Part shown: positions 22,456 through 36,138 of the stretch, one piece after another
Position numbering within the stretch: position 1 is the stretch's first letter
How the letters are laid out: every line of letters starts with the position of its first letter
Source: Unio delphinus
Taxonomy: Eukaryota > Mollusca > Bivalvia > Unionida > Unionidae
Direction of reading: 5' to 3'
NCBI GenBank assembly: GCA_029339505.1
Contig: JAQISU010000041.1
Span: forward strand, 8,715,501-8,779,500
DNA: 64,000 bases
Translations under genes and position numbers: made by a program
The notes under the pieces: model-generated
Databases searched by the model: none
The model's input: only the letters and a program-made list of their open reading frames with translations
What the model was told of the DNA's origin: nothing

Positions 22456-23534
22456 TCACTACCGGTATTTGATAGCCTTGCCAGTTGATGACAAAGGATG
22501 ATGTATGTGCCTACATAATATATACGTCGACTTATTTAGAAACAATGATTATCTTCTAATAAGCTGCTAATGAAAATCGTTAAAATAAGAATACGATATT
22601 CCAAACTAGCTAGATAAAATGATTTGTACTTTAAGTATTTCAAAAATATATGTGAATGCATTATGTCATATTCGAATCTTTCATAAATGTTTCCAACCAA
22701 AACAGTAATGTAAAATAAAACAAATATCTTTTCAACTTGTTTATTCCACACAGCCACGAGCCATGTTATATTATCATATCTTATATTTCTTGTGGTAAAT
22801 CCTATCCCGTCCATGCGTGACAAATGTATTGCGTGGATTCCATGTCATGTAATTTAGTTCCGTTTCTGGACTATTAGAAGGTGAACTGACTCAAGTCTTT
22901 GATTGAATTATTGCTGATATTTGCATTTTTAGGTTTACTTCACTTTTGTAACTAGCAGGTAACATTAAATCGAATCTAGGTCTGTCCCACACTGATACGG
23001 TCACTGAAATGAAAACAAATTTAAGCTGAATGAAAAATGAACTTACACCAGCTAATCTGGAAGAACCTGAATAGTTAATATAGTGTATTATACACTTATA
23101 AGAGATGTTTCTAGACTGTTTCTCGATACCAATTATATCAAGTGTCACAGTCTGGTAATCCAAAGCCCATTGGATATTCTTGGACTAGATAGAAGACCCA
23201 AACAGATGTATATTTGATGCAAGTATTACATGATTTTATAACGACAATTTAGAAACATCTAAAAGCCTGCAAGTCTCAAGGACAAAATCTGACAAACAAC
23301 GGTGCAAAAAGATTGCGAAACCAGTCGTAGATCTTTTCGAAGTACTAATTTTATTATAAACAAACGAACGGTTACAATAATGACAATATAAGAAAATACT
23401 TGTGATTTGTGTATTTTGTGTTTGATAATATTGTCGTTGGTGTAATTGTTCTGATGTGGCTTTGAATTCTTAAAAAAGGAAGGGTTATGATCAAAAAATA
23501 CTTGGACTGGTTTCGAAAGTTTCACATTTGCTGT

Positions 23535-23668
23535 CGTATGTATGTATGTATGTATGTATGTATGTATGTATGTATGTATGTATGTATGTATGTATGTATG
23601 TATGTATGTATGTATGCATGTATGTATGTATGTATGTATGTATGTATGTATGTATGTATGTATGTATG
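23535..23668. repeat. (TATG)n microsatellite
   Basis: About 33 TATG units with one C substitution near 23,616. It is the same motif as the (CATA)n array at 16.5 kb, on the opposite strand. Repeat-derived open frames on both strands are not genes. Confidence 0.95.
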
Positions 23669-23700
23669 TGTGCGTGAGAGCGTGTGTGCGTGTGTGCGTA

Positions 23701-24130
23701 AGCATAAATGTAGCAAATTAGACATTTCACGAATGAGTTTAGATTTTCGTGAAATAATGAATTAGAAAGTGATGTAACGTTGTGTAACGACATGCTGGTA
23801 ATTTTTACTTCGTATTTCATTTGAAGTAGGGGTTTGTCATTCCTATTATGTACCATTATGGGACTGGGAAAAAGCTAACAATTAGTGCTCGATAAAATAA
23901 CCTGCAGTTGTTCATTTACACGTTGCAAACTCAGCTTTCCTATTTCGCTTCCAATGACTGAACGCAGCATAAATGTGGCAAATAAGACATTTTACGGATG
24001 CATTTAGATTTCTTTGAAATAATGAACTAGAAAGTGATGTAACGTTGTGTAACGACATGCGGGTAATCTTTACTTCGTATTTCATTTGAAGTATCAATTT
24101 TTCATTCGTTTTATGTACCAAACATTCGAG
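23701..24130. repeat. Two diverged copies of a 165-bp repeat
   Basis: Copies at 23,701-23,866 and 23,965-24,130 share AGCATAAATGT, GAAAGTGATGTAACGTTGTG and TACTTCGTATTTCATTTGAA. A third copy is at 40,028-40,195. The last two belong to the larger duplicated block; the first is an extra local copy. Confidence 0.7.
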
Positions 24131-24314
24131 TGATATATCTTTGCCGAAAGGTCCAAGCTGTTGTCGGATTAAGTGTGCATGTCTCTGTCTCTTTATTCCA
24201 AACATTCATACACCATATACAGTACACAATTTATGTTATCTTTATCCTGTTTACTGCCTATGGAAAAACACTCTGTTTTAATTATACCATTTTCAATACC
24301 ACTATGAAAGGTTT

Positions 24315-24380
<66 letters not shown>

Positions 24381-26430
24381 ATGTAAATTGACATAGCAAT
24401 TAATCCAAAGCAGCATCACCAGCCAATGACTGAACATTATAATTGATCATTAAAATGAAGGCGTGAAATGAACGTAAACAAATTGGAAATGAAAATTAAA
24501 AAGAAGCATTTGAAAATAGTAATAAATTCTTCAAAAACTGAACTTTTAAAGATTCACATTTGAGATGCAAAATGAAAATTGCAAAATAAATCTCATCTCA
24601 AGCACTTTCAGAATTGATCATATTTCTAGCTTATAGCATAAACTTAATCTGTTTGTATCGGTAATAAACAATTAATTATAAATAATAAGCAAAACTAATT
24701 AATTATTACGACAATCGTTTGATACTTGAATATACCCTTACAACAGCCTGTGAGTAACATTCGTATAATGCGAAAATGTTCCATATCGATGAGGTTAAAA
24801 ATATAATGTCTGCAAAATGAACAATTTCGGTGAATGGAGCGAAATAAGCATATATTATTATTGGAAATTAAATCAAAATGGTTATGTCAGGTGCATTTCA
24901 TGTTAAACGTTTTTCCAGTCGAATGATTGAGATACTTTGCGTGCATCAATCGCAGATTCTCTTGATTATCTCTGTGTACCATTTTATTGTAAATTTTTGT
25001 GGTGTTTCAACTGTCATACATATCTGAACATTCGGGACTGATGCAATACAATGTGAAACCAGTCTGTCCACCATGTGGGAAAGAAAGTCACGATGTCGCG
25101 TCGCTCAGAGAGTATATATTGTCGGAATAGCGAATGCGAATATGTTCACAAGAAAAGACAACAGATACATAAATTATATGCTTTAAAGAGAGACGATTAA
25201 AAGCATCTGACAAATATGACCAAATCGAAAGTTTCAGATGTCCCACATGAGAAACTAACGGCAAAACTGTATTTCCACAGCTTCGTTGATTTTATGCGAA
25301 AATATTCAGAACGTAGTAGATTGCCATCAAGAGACATTTCTTGAAAAATTAAATGATAGAACCATTATTGAAGGATTCACAACACACACTAACTTTTCAA
25401 GGAAATACTGATGCAATTTCTGCAGGAGTGTCCATTAACCTAGATAAAAACTCCTGCTAATTAAATTAATCCCAATACTTATGTATACATTATAGCTCTT
25501 TAAGAGTCCATACACAAAAGTATGATTCCTTACAGTTCAATACCACATAGGTGTACGGCTATTCAATAACTCACTTTGGCGTTGTAAAGATAAAATTGAG
25601 TGAGGAAGATACTAGTTAAATCTATTTCCAAATCTCATTCTTTCACTTTGTATTAAACGTCGTATACCTGCCTATATCCGTGCATTGACGTTAATTGTAG
25701 GGTAACTGTGTGCACAATAACAGATTTGTACTAGTAACTACAGAAATGTATAATCACTCACATACATGGCTATATACATACATCTCATTTATTCATTAAG
25801 TATCTGTATTCATTGGTACATACACGCTAAGAAAAAAGAAATCGATTTTTTACCACAATACTTTTATAACGGAAGATATACAATTAGCAGAGACGGAAAG
25901 AGACATTTGGGAGGGAATTTAAATATAAATGAAGAGAGAAAGATTACTATTCAAGACGAACGAAGAAAAACAACCACGAGTCTGTAAAATCTCTCAGTAA
26001 ATAACTCTATTAAATCTAACTTCTGCAAAGTTACGGAAAAGCCTAAATTGCGAAATAGAGGTTAACGTTAGCATGTTTACATCTTAAAGTAAATATTCCT
26101 AATTTACTTTAAGAATAAAATTTTAAAAAGGTATTTACTCCACTGAAAAATTTCTGAACCAAGGTCGGAAATGAAGTAAAAAAATATATACTTTTCTATT
26201 ATTATGTTTTCTTAAAAACATATTCAGATCAAAATTGAATTTTCTAAATGATTCCAATCAGTTTAAAAAAGATCATATTACGATAGCATGGACTAGAATA
26301 CAACAATGTAAACTAAACAATAATTTATCAGAAGCCTCAATCAATACGAACATGTTTTACTCTCTCAATCAATTTATCAAGGGTTCAGCAATTATAGAAA
26401 AAATTGAAAAAAATTTCCGATAGTACCCAT
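23880..26430. repeat. Segmental duplication block A1 (partner 39,936-42,440)
   Basis: The whole 2.5 kb aligns by eye with 39,936-42,440, with scattered substitutions and small indels. It includes a (CT)n array at 24,317-24,378 matched by one at 40,381-40,425. I see no convincing gene, though a 73-codon frame at 25,766-25,987 is retained in both copies. A degenerate third copy of its last part lies at about 28,310-28,690. Confidence 0.75.
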
Positions 26431-29400
26431 CCATACCTAAATATCTCATGAGTTTCTTTTTATGAACAGGCTCAGGCAATTAAGAGATAGATTTGACATA
26501 CTTTTGTTATAATTGATATATTTGATAAATATTACACTAGCACGGCAGAACACACTTTTGAATCCATTAATTAGCAATCTTGCATCTGTGTGTCTGACAT
26601 GGAATGTCTTAATTTTTTGCCAGTTTTAGACGTTGTGCCAGTTTAAGATTTAGTCTAGACGGGCTTGTATAAGGCTAAAATACCAGTCTGACCATGAACT
26701 GAAGAGTGTAAGTCTTATTTACAGAAGAATATTTATTAGTTGACAAATACTAAGCATCAGCAAGTGCAACAGTTTCTAAAGTTTCAATCTTATGTGCATC
26801 ACGTTAAATCCTAAAGTCATTACGCACATAGTTCTTGAACGCCTCAACCGATATGGGTTTTCTAGGACTTTCGTAATCTTCTATTATCTTTTCTAGAAGA
26901 CACCACCTATCGAATCGTTGTGCTTATCACCATGCTAATTCGACATACGTCTGGTCAATTCTTTTAAAAATAGTTTCTGAATGTTTTGTCGAAAGCCTAA
27001 GGGATTAGCTCATAAACCCAGCAAGATATTATCCGTAACTATATCATAGTTAACACTCTGTTCTAGTGACAGTGAATTAAAAAATATCAATAGATTTACT
27101 AGTGAGTACACATTGTAATAACAGAGTCCAGTGCTGACTTAGCCACTCATAACGCTCAGCAATTCTTTTATAACGAGAAAAATATTGATCTACTTCTTTT
27201 CTCAGAAAACGAAGTACTAACTTGATATTTCTTAAAAGATCAAAAATATGGGAGTGCTTATATTTTGCCCGATATTTGAAATTCCTTCACTTTTTTCCAC
27301 TCCTTTTGCCTGATTTAATTGCATTGGGTTTGTTCCCTCTGTATCTCTCCTCTGTCTCAGATCGTCACTGCATTTGTTTTATTGTAACTGCATTTGTCTA
27401 TCTTTTTAACTTTCTGATGGTCTAGCTTCCTTAACTTCATTTCCGTCTTGTATTTCAATTATAATTACTTCACTGTTTTGTCAGTCTGATACCAACGTTG
27501 TGATACAAACCTAAAACAAACCACTTCCATTCGGGAAAATCTCTTCTACCAAATAATGGACCGACTTTTCTTTTACTTATTGAATGAAAAAAGAAATGTT
27601 TAGTTCATAAAAGTTGAATTTTATCAAAGATCTAATTTTGTTCCTAGGTAGAATGTTAAAGAAAAATTTCGACATTTGACATTTTAGAGAAACATTCCTA
27701 ATCTCACTAAGATTTAATAAGCTATAGGGATTCAAATTTCAGAGTTTTCGGAAATAATTTAGCCAAACTTCAAATATGCTAAACGAGCGAAAAATTTAGT
27801 CTTTAATAAACAGAAACAAAAAGAAAGAGTGAGAACATCAAGCTTTGTAGAATTTTGTAAATAATGTATTTACTTAAAAAAAAAACAATGTAAAAATGAA
27901 AATAAAAGAACTTACATGTTTAAACAAATCCAACACTAATCTAAGAATAATCCACCAATTAAATATCCATGTAATCAAATGTTCTAACCAATTCAAGTTC
28001 GAATCCGGATGATAATCCAAGATGAAGATAATGACATATTATATAACCTGTATAGCATTGTTGTCTAGAGTTCCTTTACGAACCACAAGAAATAAAACTG
28101 CGTTGCTTGAATTCCGAATAAAGTTTGAGGAAATGTCTTTACCCAAGAATTCTGTGTGAGCAGTCAAGTATTTTGAGTGAAACTAATAAATAAATCTTTC
28201 AGAATACGAATAATCTGAACAAAATTTAAAATAAAACGCAAAAGGTAAAGTCTAGTTACAGCGGAAGAAAACAACTTGACATCAGATATTTAAAATCCAA
28301 AATTGTACAATTTGTCTCTAAGTATCTCTATTCAATCAACCTTTTTAGAAATTACGGAAATGCCTGAATTGCAAAATAGAGGCTTACGTGGTCATATTTA
28401 CATCTTAAAGTCATGTACTCCCAACACGACCCTGACTGAAGCCAATAACTGTTCCCTAAGGATAAAATAAAAGAGAAAGTGTTTTACTCCACTGAGTGAT
28501 TTCTGAATCAAGGTCGGAATCTAATTCAAAAAAAGAAACTGTTGATATTATTAGGTGTTTATGAAATGACTCAGGTTAAACTGCATTTTCTATAAAATAT
28601 GCCAAATAAAGTAAGATAGATGACACTTCAATAGCATGGAATGTAAATTTTTTCTACAAAAACTAAACAGTCAACAATTAAATTTAATTTAAAAGAGTTT
28701 AATCAGATCTACGTAACAGTTCTACTGTATAATTATGAATATGTCGAATTTTGTCAGTTAAAATGTATATTTCTTGTGCATTAATCTGTAAAGATATGTA
28801 ATCTCGGTTTTTACTATATTTGTTTTAGAGATTTTACATATAGATAGTCATACCCATTTATTTGTTTACTCTTCGCATTACAATAAAAATAATTAATAAA
28901 TGTATCCACCGGGCTCATTATGGTGATTTTAAATGAATGTAAGCCATACCTTTTACACATGAAAAATGTACATAAATCGTTTCAGAGTAGTAAGCCTTTT
29001 ATATTGACAACACTTTCTGTGAAACCATTTACTAACATTTAAAACAAAACGCGTGATTTGCAATCACTGGTGAAGCCTGAAAATGAATTTGTATTGGTTT
29101 CAAAACCCTAAAATTAACACGACATTGGTGGAACGAGGAGGATACGATCCACGGTCATATTCTTTATATGTCAAAGACGAAATATATGCTTTGGCCAAAT
29201 TTTTATATATGCGAAGTTCATTATTTTATAACTGAAAATAATTCATTCTTCGATAATGTTCAAATCATTATCCTTCCATTACCTGTTTTTGATATATTAA
29301 TCGGCTATGCAGGACAACATGGACTGGGAGAATATTTTAGATACAAGACTGCCATTGTATTTACATAGTAGTTAAAAAACTTTTTACAGGAATTCAACCT

Positions 29401-29607
29401 AGACTTTCATCTTTTTACATTGTAGGTATAGTGTTATTATGTAAGTGAAAGTGCAAATAGTTTACAGCTATCATCCACTTTGAATATGTTAATACAAGAA
29501 TTCAAAAAATGTGGTTCTTTGATCAATCTCTTTATGTATATCTATATCTATTGTAACTCATTGAAGATGATTTTAAATAGTATAAATAAGTTTTATTCAT
29601 CGTTGTA

Positions 29608-29682
<75 letters not shown>

Positions 29683-31148
29683 CATATTGATCGTTAGGTA
29701 TAAGAATTCAAATTATTCGCACTAATCTTCATAGTAAGACTTAAATGACGGTTGTATTTTTCAGTGGCTGACACGGTTTTGACGTTTCTATACAATTATG
29801 TTCTTCGCATTGATTGGGCTATGTCACATAAATTAACCAATTCGACGCAAAATAAGTAGTGTATTCTGACACATGTGGCCCATTCTGATATTCAATAACA
29901 ATAGACAGCGTACATAAAGTGAGAACTGAGTAATCTGGTTCGTTCCGGTCTGGAAGTCATTGACATGTATTGTATTAATGTTTTAGGTCTGTACACGTAT
30001 TTTATGTTGTACTTAGATACTATTCGAGAGGAAAATCATTTGTTTGGAATATTCACTAGAAAGGAAAAGTATTCATTTTTTTTTTACTATACTATTATCC
30101 TGGAACTGTTCTAAACTTTTCGAAGGAACCATGGACAACGCCATCATCGCAATTTTCCGGTTCTTAAATAACCGACGCATTCTGGTCTTGAAATGTATTA
30201 AGAACATTCAATTAATTTAGGACTTGCATTGACCTTCATATCGATTCATTTTCATTTACATCATAATACAGTATAGTCAATTTACAATAAACATATTACG
30301 AAATGTGTTATTTTTCCTTTTAATGTTATTTAAATTCTGACCATATAAGCGAAACTATTTACAATTTATTTCAAGCTTTCGCTAATATTTTAGATATATA
30401 TCTCAACCTCTCGTTTCGTATAAATATTCGTTAAAGAGAGAGAAAAGATCACAATAATCATCATAGTATATGGATAATTCGCAAGAAATATATTATCAAC
30501 AAATATATCATAAACAAATTGAATATTTGTTACTCGAGCAAATTCTGTCTGTGTGTCTGTGTGACACTAAACCTATTCTGTTCAACAATGATGTTAACTG
30601 GAGACTGCGACTTCGTGGCTTACTTAATTCCTTACGATCCTGAAGTATTTCATACAACGCAGAACAAAATAGCTGGCAATCAATAACACATATTGGATAT
30701 GAAGTCTTGTATGTTGTTGATTGGTAACGAAAACTGGATGAAACCTAAGTTTATCTAAAAGAAAGAACTCGGATGTGTAAACTCTTAACACATGGATGGA
30801 GGAGGTGTGTTTGTTCAGTTATCATAATAATCTGTTAGCCATCCCCTCCAATATAAGTGTGATTTGCACACATTTTCTATCTTTATTGCTCTCTATACAT
30901 CTGCTGCCAATGTCATGCGTTTCCTGGTTTATAAATAACAAAGAAATTGATTAGATGCTAAGTCGTATTCCGTTGGCTATGATGCTAAGTCGTATTCCGT
31001 TGGCTATGATCAATCATGATACATAATTGTTTATGAAAGTCATTTTATGCTGCATGACATACGTAGATTGCACTTAGGTGTTTTGCTCACAAATCTAGCT
31101 CTTTTATGAGTACACAGAGGACGGGAAAGGTATATTCATACTTCAACA
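26430..31148. other. AT-rich DNA upstream of receptor copy A, no gene seen
   Basis: This stretch has a (TA)n array at 29,610-29,676, the degenerate repeat copy near 28,310-28,690 and a perfect 27-bp tandem duplication at 30,954-31,007. Open frames are short and unsupported. The promoter of receptor copy A should lie near the right end, but no clear TATA box or initiator can be assigned. Confidence 0.5.
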
Positions 31149-31209
31149 ATGACGAAAGATACATTCTGGATAGTCGTTTTTGGTTTGCCTACAGTCGCAG
31201 TATTAACAG
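31149..31209 (+). CDS. Signal-peptide exon of receptor copy A
   Basis: ATG at 31,149 opens MTKDTFWIVVFGLPTVAVLT, a short basic start then a hydrophobic core. The exon ends at 31,209 before GTAATT, in phase 1, matching the acceptors of the next exons. A small exon of exactly this kind starts many immunoglobulin receptor genes. No equivalent is found in copy B. Confidence 0.65.
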
Positions 31210-32409
31210 GTAATTACTAACACTATTTTAAGAAATATCATTTGCGTATGTCGGACGAAAACGAATTTGCAAATGTAAAACATATCTTCACTTTATTCCT
31301 CAGAATTATTATACTACAACCAGTGTTCATGTCAACTTCAGTGTCCTCGTTGAAGGGGACGTGTCGTAACATGTACATTATATAAATAATTGCAACTTAT
31401 ATGACTCTCAGCCATTCTTTACTCAAGTGACCGTTTGAAGTAAGATAACTTGTTACATACGTCCAAATTAGTTTCACCCGTTTGATTATTCATTTGTTTT
31501 TAGATTATCTTACGTTGATAAACCCACTTTAAAATATAGTGCATCTGGAATCATCAAACATTTCGGGGAGATTTATTTGACGAGTACAAAATCCCAACCT
31601 CAAAGTATAAATGTCTAACATTTCACGCTTCACTCAGTTTAGTTAAATCATGTTTTTACTTTCTTCCTCAAAATCTTTTCATCCCTAGAACCATTAAACT
31701 GTATTAGTCCAACATGAAAAGGTTAATGTATCCTTTATTTTATTTTTTCGTACCTTGGTTTATGTTTATGCGATTATTTCTTAGCAGATTTGCTTTTGTA
31801 ACTTGGAAATATGTTGTCGACACTTTTTAAGTTGATTGATGGATATGATTACTATGTTCTCATCATAAATATCGGTCACTTTGACACAAATTTCACACTT
31901 CACTCTTTCGAACTAAATTGTCCTTACATTTTATATGTCACACTCTGTGCATGCACAAATCATCCAGCATGTCACTGTTATTTTTCCTATTTTACTGGGT
32001 GAGGCTATATTCATGCGTTTCGCATATGCTAGGAGAAGGGTATATTGCCATGTATATATCATTTTAAATCTATAAGTAACGAATCGTGGTGAGATAAATC
32101 ATTTTCGTGAGTACTAATCGCAGATGACATATCAGAACACTAAGGACCATACTTAAATCTTCAATGACTTTCAATCAATGTTAGGCAATAATAATGCCGA
32201 TATCATGAAAGTAAATGATTGGATGTATTTTCGTTTTACCACCCTGCTTTCAATTAGCGTATGACCTGATGATTTCCTACTTCCTGACTATTATACAGTA
32301 TCCACGAATCTTGGCAGTGGATGCAACTTGAAAATTACTACATTTTCATCTTAGAAGCAAACTTACTGCGATCCATATTCAATCTATGCTAGAGTTTTGT
32401 TTTATTTTC

Positions 32410-32454
<45 letters not shown>

Positions 32455-32626
32455 TTATAATATGATAATAATAATATTATTATTATTACTTAAAATAATA
32501 GTTTAAATAATAATTATAATAAAATAATAATAATGATAGTTTAAATAATACTAATATCCAATTTGAAAAGATAAAGTGTAATTTCATTTTAATATTAATA
32601 TTAACAAAACTTTATTTTACTTACAA

Positions 32627-32968
32627 AAAGCCTCCTACCTGAACATAAAACATATGTAACAGACGCACTGTCCCACAACGCATTCGTCATTAAAACATGG
32701 ACATACAGAGGTGCATCGTTGAACGTCACAGTTACAAAGGGAAATAAAACGCTTTTTAGAAAGTTTGTTTATGGTATTTCTTTCATGGAGCAGGATAATC
32801 GACTATTTATAAAGTACAACAATAGCCGAGAAGAAGTATCCGTATTATTAAACAATGTTACTAGAGATGATGAAGGTTTATATCAAATTTCTTCAGGAAT
32901 ATTCCGAAAAGCAGCTAATGGGTTCGATCTAATTTCCGAAACATGGAATGTCCAACTAAACGTTCTAG
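32627..32968 (+). CDS. V-like Ig exon without cysteines, copy A
   Basis: The frame is open across the exon and ends at CTAG before GTAAGG. It shows a C-strand-like KTWTYRG, a middle strand RLFIKYNNS, and VTRDDEGLYQIS, the D-x-G-x-Y signature of the F strand with Ile where the disulfide Cys belongs. The B-strand Cys is missing too, so the domain would lack the canonical bond. It ends in W-N-V-Q-L-N-V-L. Copy B has the same cysteine-free pattern, so this is a family trait. The acceptor at 32,625-32,626 is AA instead of AG. Confidence 0.65.
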
Positions 32969-34470
32969 GTAAGGAAGCAATCCATTATGATGCATGTAAT
33001 TTATGTGTATGTTCAGATATTTTCACAAAACCCTAGTGATATCAAAACATAAAAATATTTCTCAAGAAGACGTGGAATCTCTATAAAGAACAGTGAGGCT
33101 TTTTGCATGGGTTGGAAATGCTAAATAACGCAGTGTATGTGCGTGCTTGTACGTGTGTCATACATTTTTTGTAGGAAATTAGAGTAACAGGACATGCTAG
33201 TATTCCTATGTACATGTTATTATCAACAATATACGTAACATATTACGTTCAGTTTTTAAAACGTAATTGAAGCGAAAAGCTCATTACCTATTTCTCCATC
33301 CTAAGCCTCATTAGCAAACATTCAACCTCACACAGACTAGATTATACCTAAGACCTCTCATTAGCTGACACATGTCGTTATGTATATTCCAATAACTTCA
33401 AAATAAATATGTGGTTATATCTGTTTCCTGGCGAATGCGAACATTTTAATAAATATATTTCATTTTTCAACTATTGAATGTTTAACAAGCGCTACCTACA
33501 GGGATTCATCAGAAAAACATATGCGTAACACATTACATTAATGAATCTCATAGATTGGGAGACCAAATACAGAGTGGAGAGACTAAGTAATATCCTAAGT
33601 CTGATATTTAGGTACGAAAATCCAACCTGGTAGCTCGTTTGAATCACTAATTAGCAATGGACGCATTCTTGTTCATTTATTATGCTTCATGTTTATATAT
33701 CTCGTTCATTTATCAATGATGAATCGTTGAATCATTTAATTCATGCACACAAATATTGAAATAGATATATATTGTCCATTATATTCGAACAAACGTAGTT
33801 GGAAATACCAAATGTAAGAACTAGTATAATTTCAAAAATATTGGTGCTGTACGTTTCTTGAAACAAACCATATTTCAAAAAGTACCCATGTAATGATAAT
33901 TATTATTATCTTGAACGTGCAATGTTCTTGATTGATCCTAAATCCTGCAAGATTATAAAACTTGAACATACGTCACAGATTGAGAATGCAGGTATGATTG
34001 ATCAATATACTTAGTGTAAATACTTCATCCAATACCTATTCTGGAATAACATCTGAAATAGTCGCCAACATTTTAATTGTATTTCTTAAGTGTGTTCCTT
34101 CTTTTAATTGTCGTTAATTCCTGATATTAATCACGAAATTGACTGCATATCATAGAGGACGATAGTAAACTATTGCATATCTATATATAATCGGTAATGT
34201 AATTAAAGACTTGAAAAGATGAGACTGTGAGCAAATCTTACGAGTGTTACATGCCCGAGCATTTTGAAAATATGAGAGGTATTCCTAAATATAGTGTGGC
34301 ACGGAGCCTTTATATATTAACTAATAGTGGTACCCTTCATGCGGATCAAAGCTATCTCTCTCAGATATTCTCAAGATCATTCATTCACACAATTGTATGA
34401 TTAATAAATCTACATTGACATTTTAAACGTTTTTTTTAAGCTAATAATGTAGTTAAATTATTTTTTTCAG

Positions 34471-34767
34471 AACCAAGTGAAATAAAACTAGGCTATCCTG
34501 GAGAGACCATACTGATCACAGAAGTTCTACAGGAATCGATATTTTGTCCTCGTTTATACCACAATGACCAGCTTATTGCAGTCTTGAGAGGCTATGACTG
34601 TGATTTTAGTACTAATTCACCGTTTTATTGCCGAATAAGATGTTCAAAAAATACGGACAACAACACAACCAGAATTGAAATAAATCACGCTACAGAGAAT
34701 GACACTGGACTCTACACAGTGGAAGTAGAAGGTGGTTTGACACAGCAATGCTTCCTAAATATTACAG
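34471..34767 (+). CDS. Second Ig-like exon, copy A
   Basis: A pyrimidine tract and CAG precede 34,471, and ATTACAG/GTAATG closes the exon. The 99-residue domain has SIFCPRLY (B-strand-like Cys), a YDCDFS and FYCRIRC middle with extra cysteines, and ATENDTGLYTVEVEGG, an F strand without the usual Cys. A G-strand Cys follows (TQQCFLNITG). N-glycosylation sequons are frequent (NTT, NDT, NIT). The odd cysteine layout suggests alternative disulfides. Confidence 0.7.
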
Positions 34768-35439
34768 GTAATGTTACAAATATAAAGTAAACCGAATGTA
34801 ATATACAATCAATGTGCTTATCTTTAAACAAGGTGTAACCTTTAATTTCATGAGCATTTACAGTTCTACACACAATACGTAGCTCTATCGTTAAATCAGT
34901 ATATCACCCAAAACCATCTAGTTCAAAAGAAACATAATATTTGAGATTACGATGTTGATTCATTTGTGTTTGACCCGACGACAAAGTATATAATGGGCAA
35001 ATAAAATAAAGCGAGAAAGACGTGAATTTTAGCCTGAAAAAGATACATACTTCCAAACGAGGAATATTGTCGTAAAACGAACATTCTGGATATTTTAATG
35101 ACTTTAATTCTAGTATAGTCTGCTAATTGTTATCGTAATGTCTGATATTTGTCGCGCTTTCTATGTAAATATTAAAATTACGCCCATCATCTTATCTGTC
35201 ATCGCCACTATCCTTTGATGTATTGTCACTTTATTGTAGTTGAAAATCTTCTATTCGTTTTGTATTTGATATTGCTATTTGTAATTGAGATATATTTTAG
35301 CCATAATAATGATGTATTATAGACTAATGTTTATAAGAGTCATTGTTATTGACTATGCATTAAGAATAGTGTTTATGATAGATGTAATGTTTATTCCCGC
35401 TATATATTGAAATATATAAGATATCCTGCTCATTACCAT

Positions 35440-35823
35440 GTAACCTTGGCAACCTTGTGTACCACGTCAACATATACCAGCTAGATCCTTAAGCTCTTCT
35501 TCTGATAATCGTATACTCATTGTTCCCAAGGTGAAAACAAAGTCATATGAACAACCTTCGTTTGCACACCAGGGCCCGGCAACGTGGAACGAATTGCCCA
35601 TTTAACGGTGGTCCCTTTTAAGTGTGCTCTTAAGACTCACTTGTTTCGACTGCAGGGACAAAGATAGCTACCTAATCATACTTTGTATCTTATATGTTTT
35701 CAGCATGTTTTTATGTTTTCCAATTGCATTGTTTTTGTGATTTATTGTTCTGTATTGTAATCATATCATTATTGATGGTGTAAAGCGCTTAGAGCTTCGA
35801 AGGATTTGGCGCTATGCAAAGTC

Positions 35824-35874
<51 letters not shown>

Positions 35875-35898
35875 GTTATTGTTATTATTATTATTATT
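35440..35898 (+). mobile_element. LINE 3' end fragment with (ATT)n tail, in receptor copy A intron
   Basis: The segment encodes, across small breaks, the tail of a non-LTR retrotransposon reverse transcriptase: SYEQPSFAHQGPATWNELP, then a damaged FK..LKTHLF-type end (35,545-35,665). An untranslated part follows with GTAAAGCGCTTAGAGCTTCG and GGCGCTATGCAAAGTCCTC, and a (ATT)n tail (35,828-35,898). That closing pattern is typical of L2/CR1-like elements in invertebrates. A 20-base gap relative to the copy at 48,985 removes part of the coding end. Confidence 0.7.
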
Positions 35899-36138
35899 AA
35901 CCAACATATACCACCGGTACGAGTAGGCGTATTTATTGCACAATGCAATACACCAACAATTGTAATTCAATCATATCATTTATCAACCAAATCGAGAGAT
36001 ACAAAGCAAACATTTTTTATATTGGGACAGTTTACAGTTGTGTTATCTTGTTTCTCATCAGCTCAATTAAATCTAGGCATAATTTTAGGATTTATATATG
36101 CGATGAGTTCCATTATACATTTGTAAAATTTATTACAG

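Noticed and set aside
25090..25130. Promoter of a receptor gene at CGCGTCGCTCAGAGAGTATA
   Set aside because: The stretch is conserved in both blocks and has a TATA-like core, but the nearest receptor exon is 6 kb away in A, so the link is not supported.
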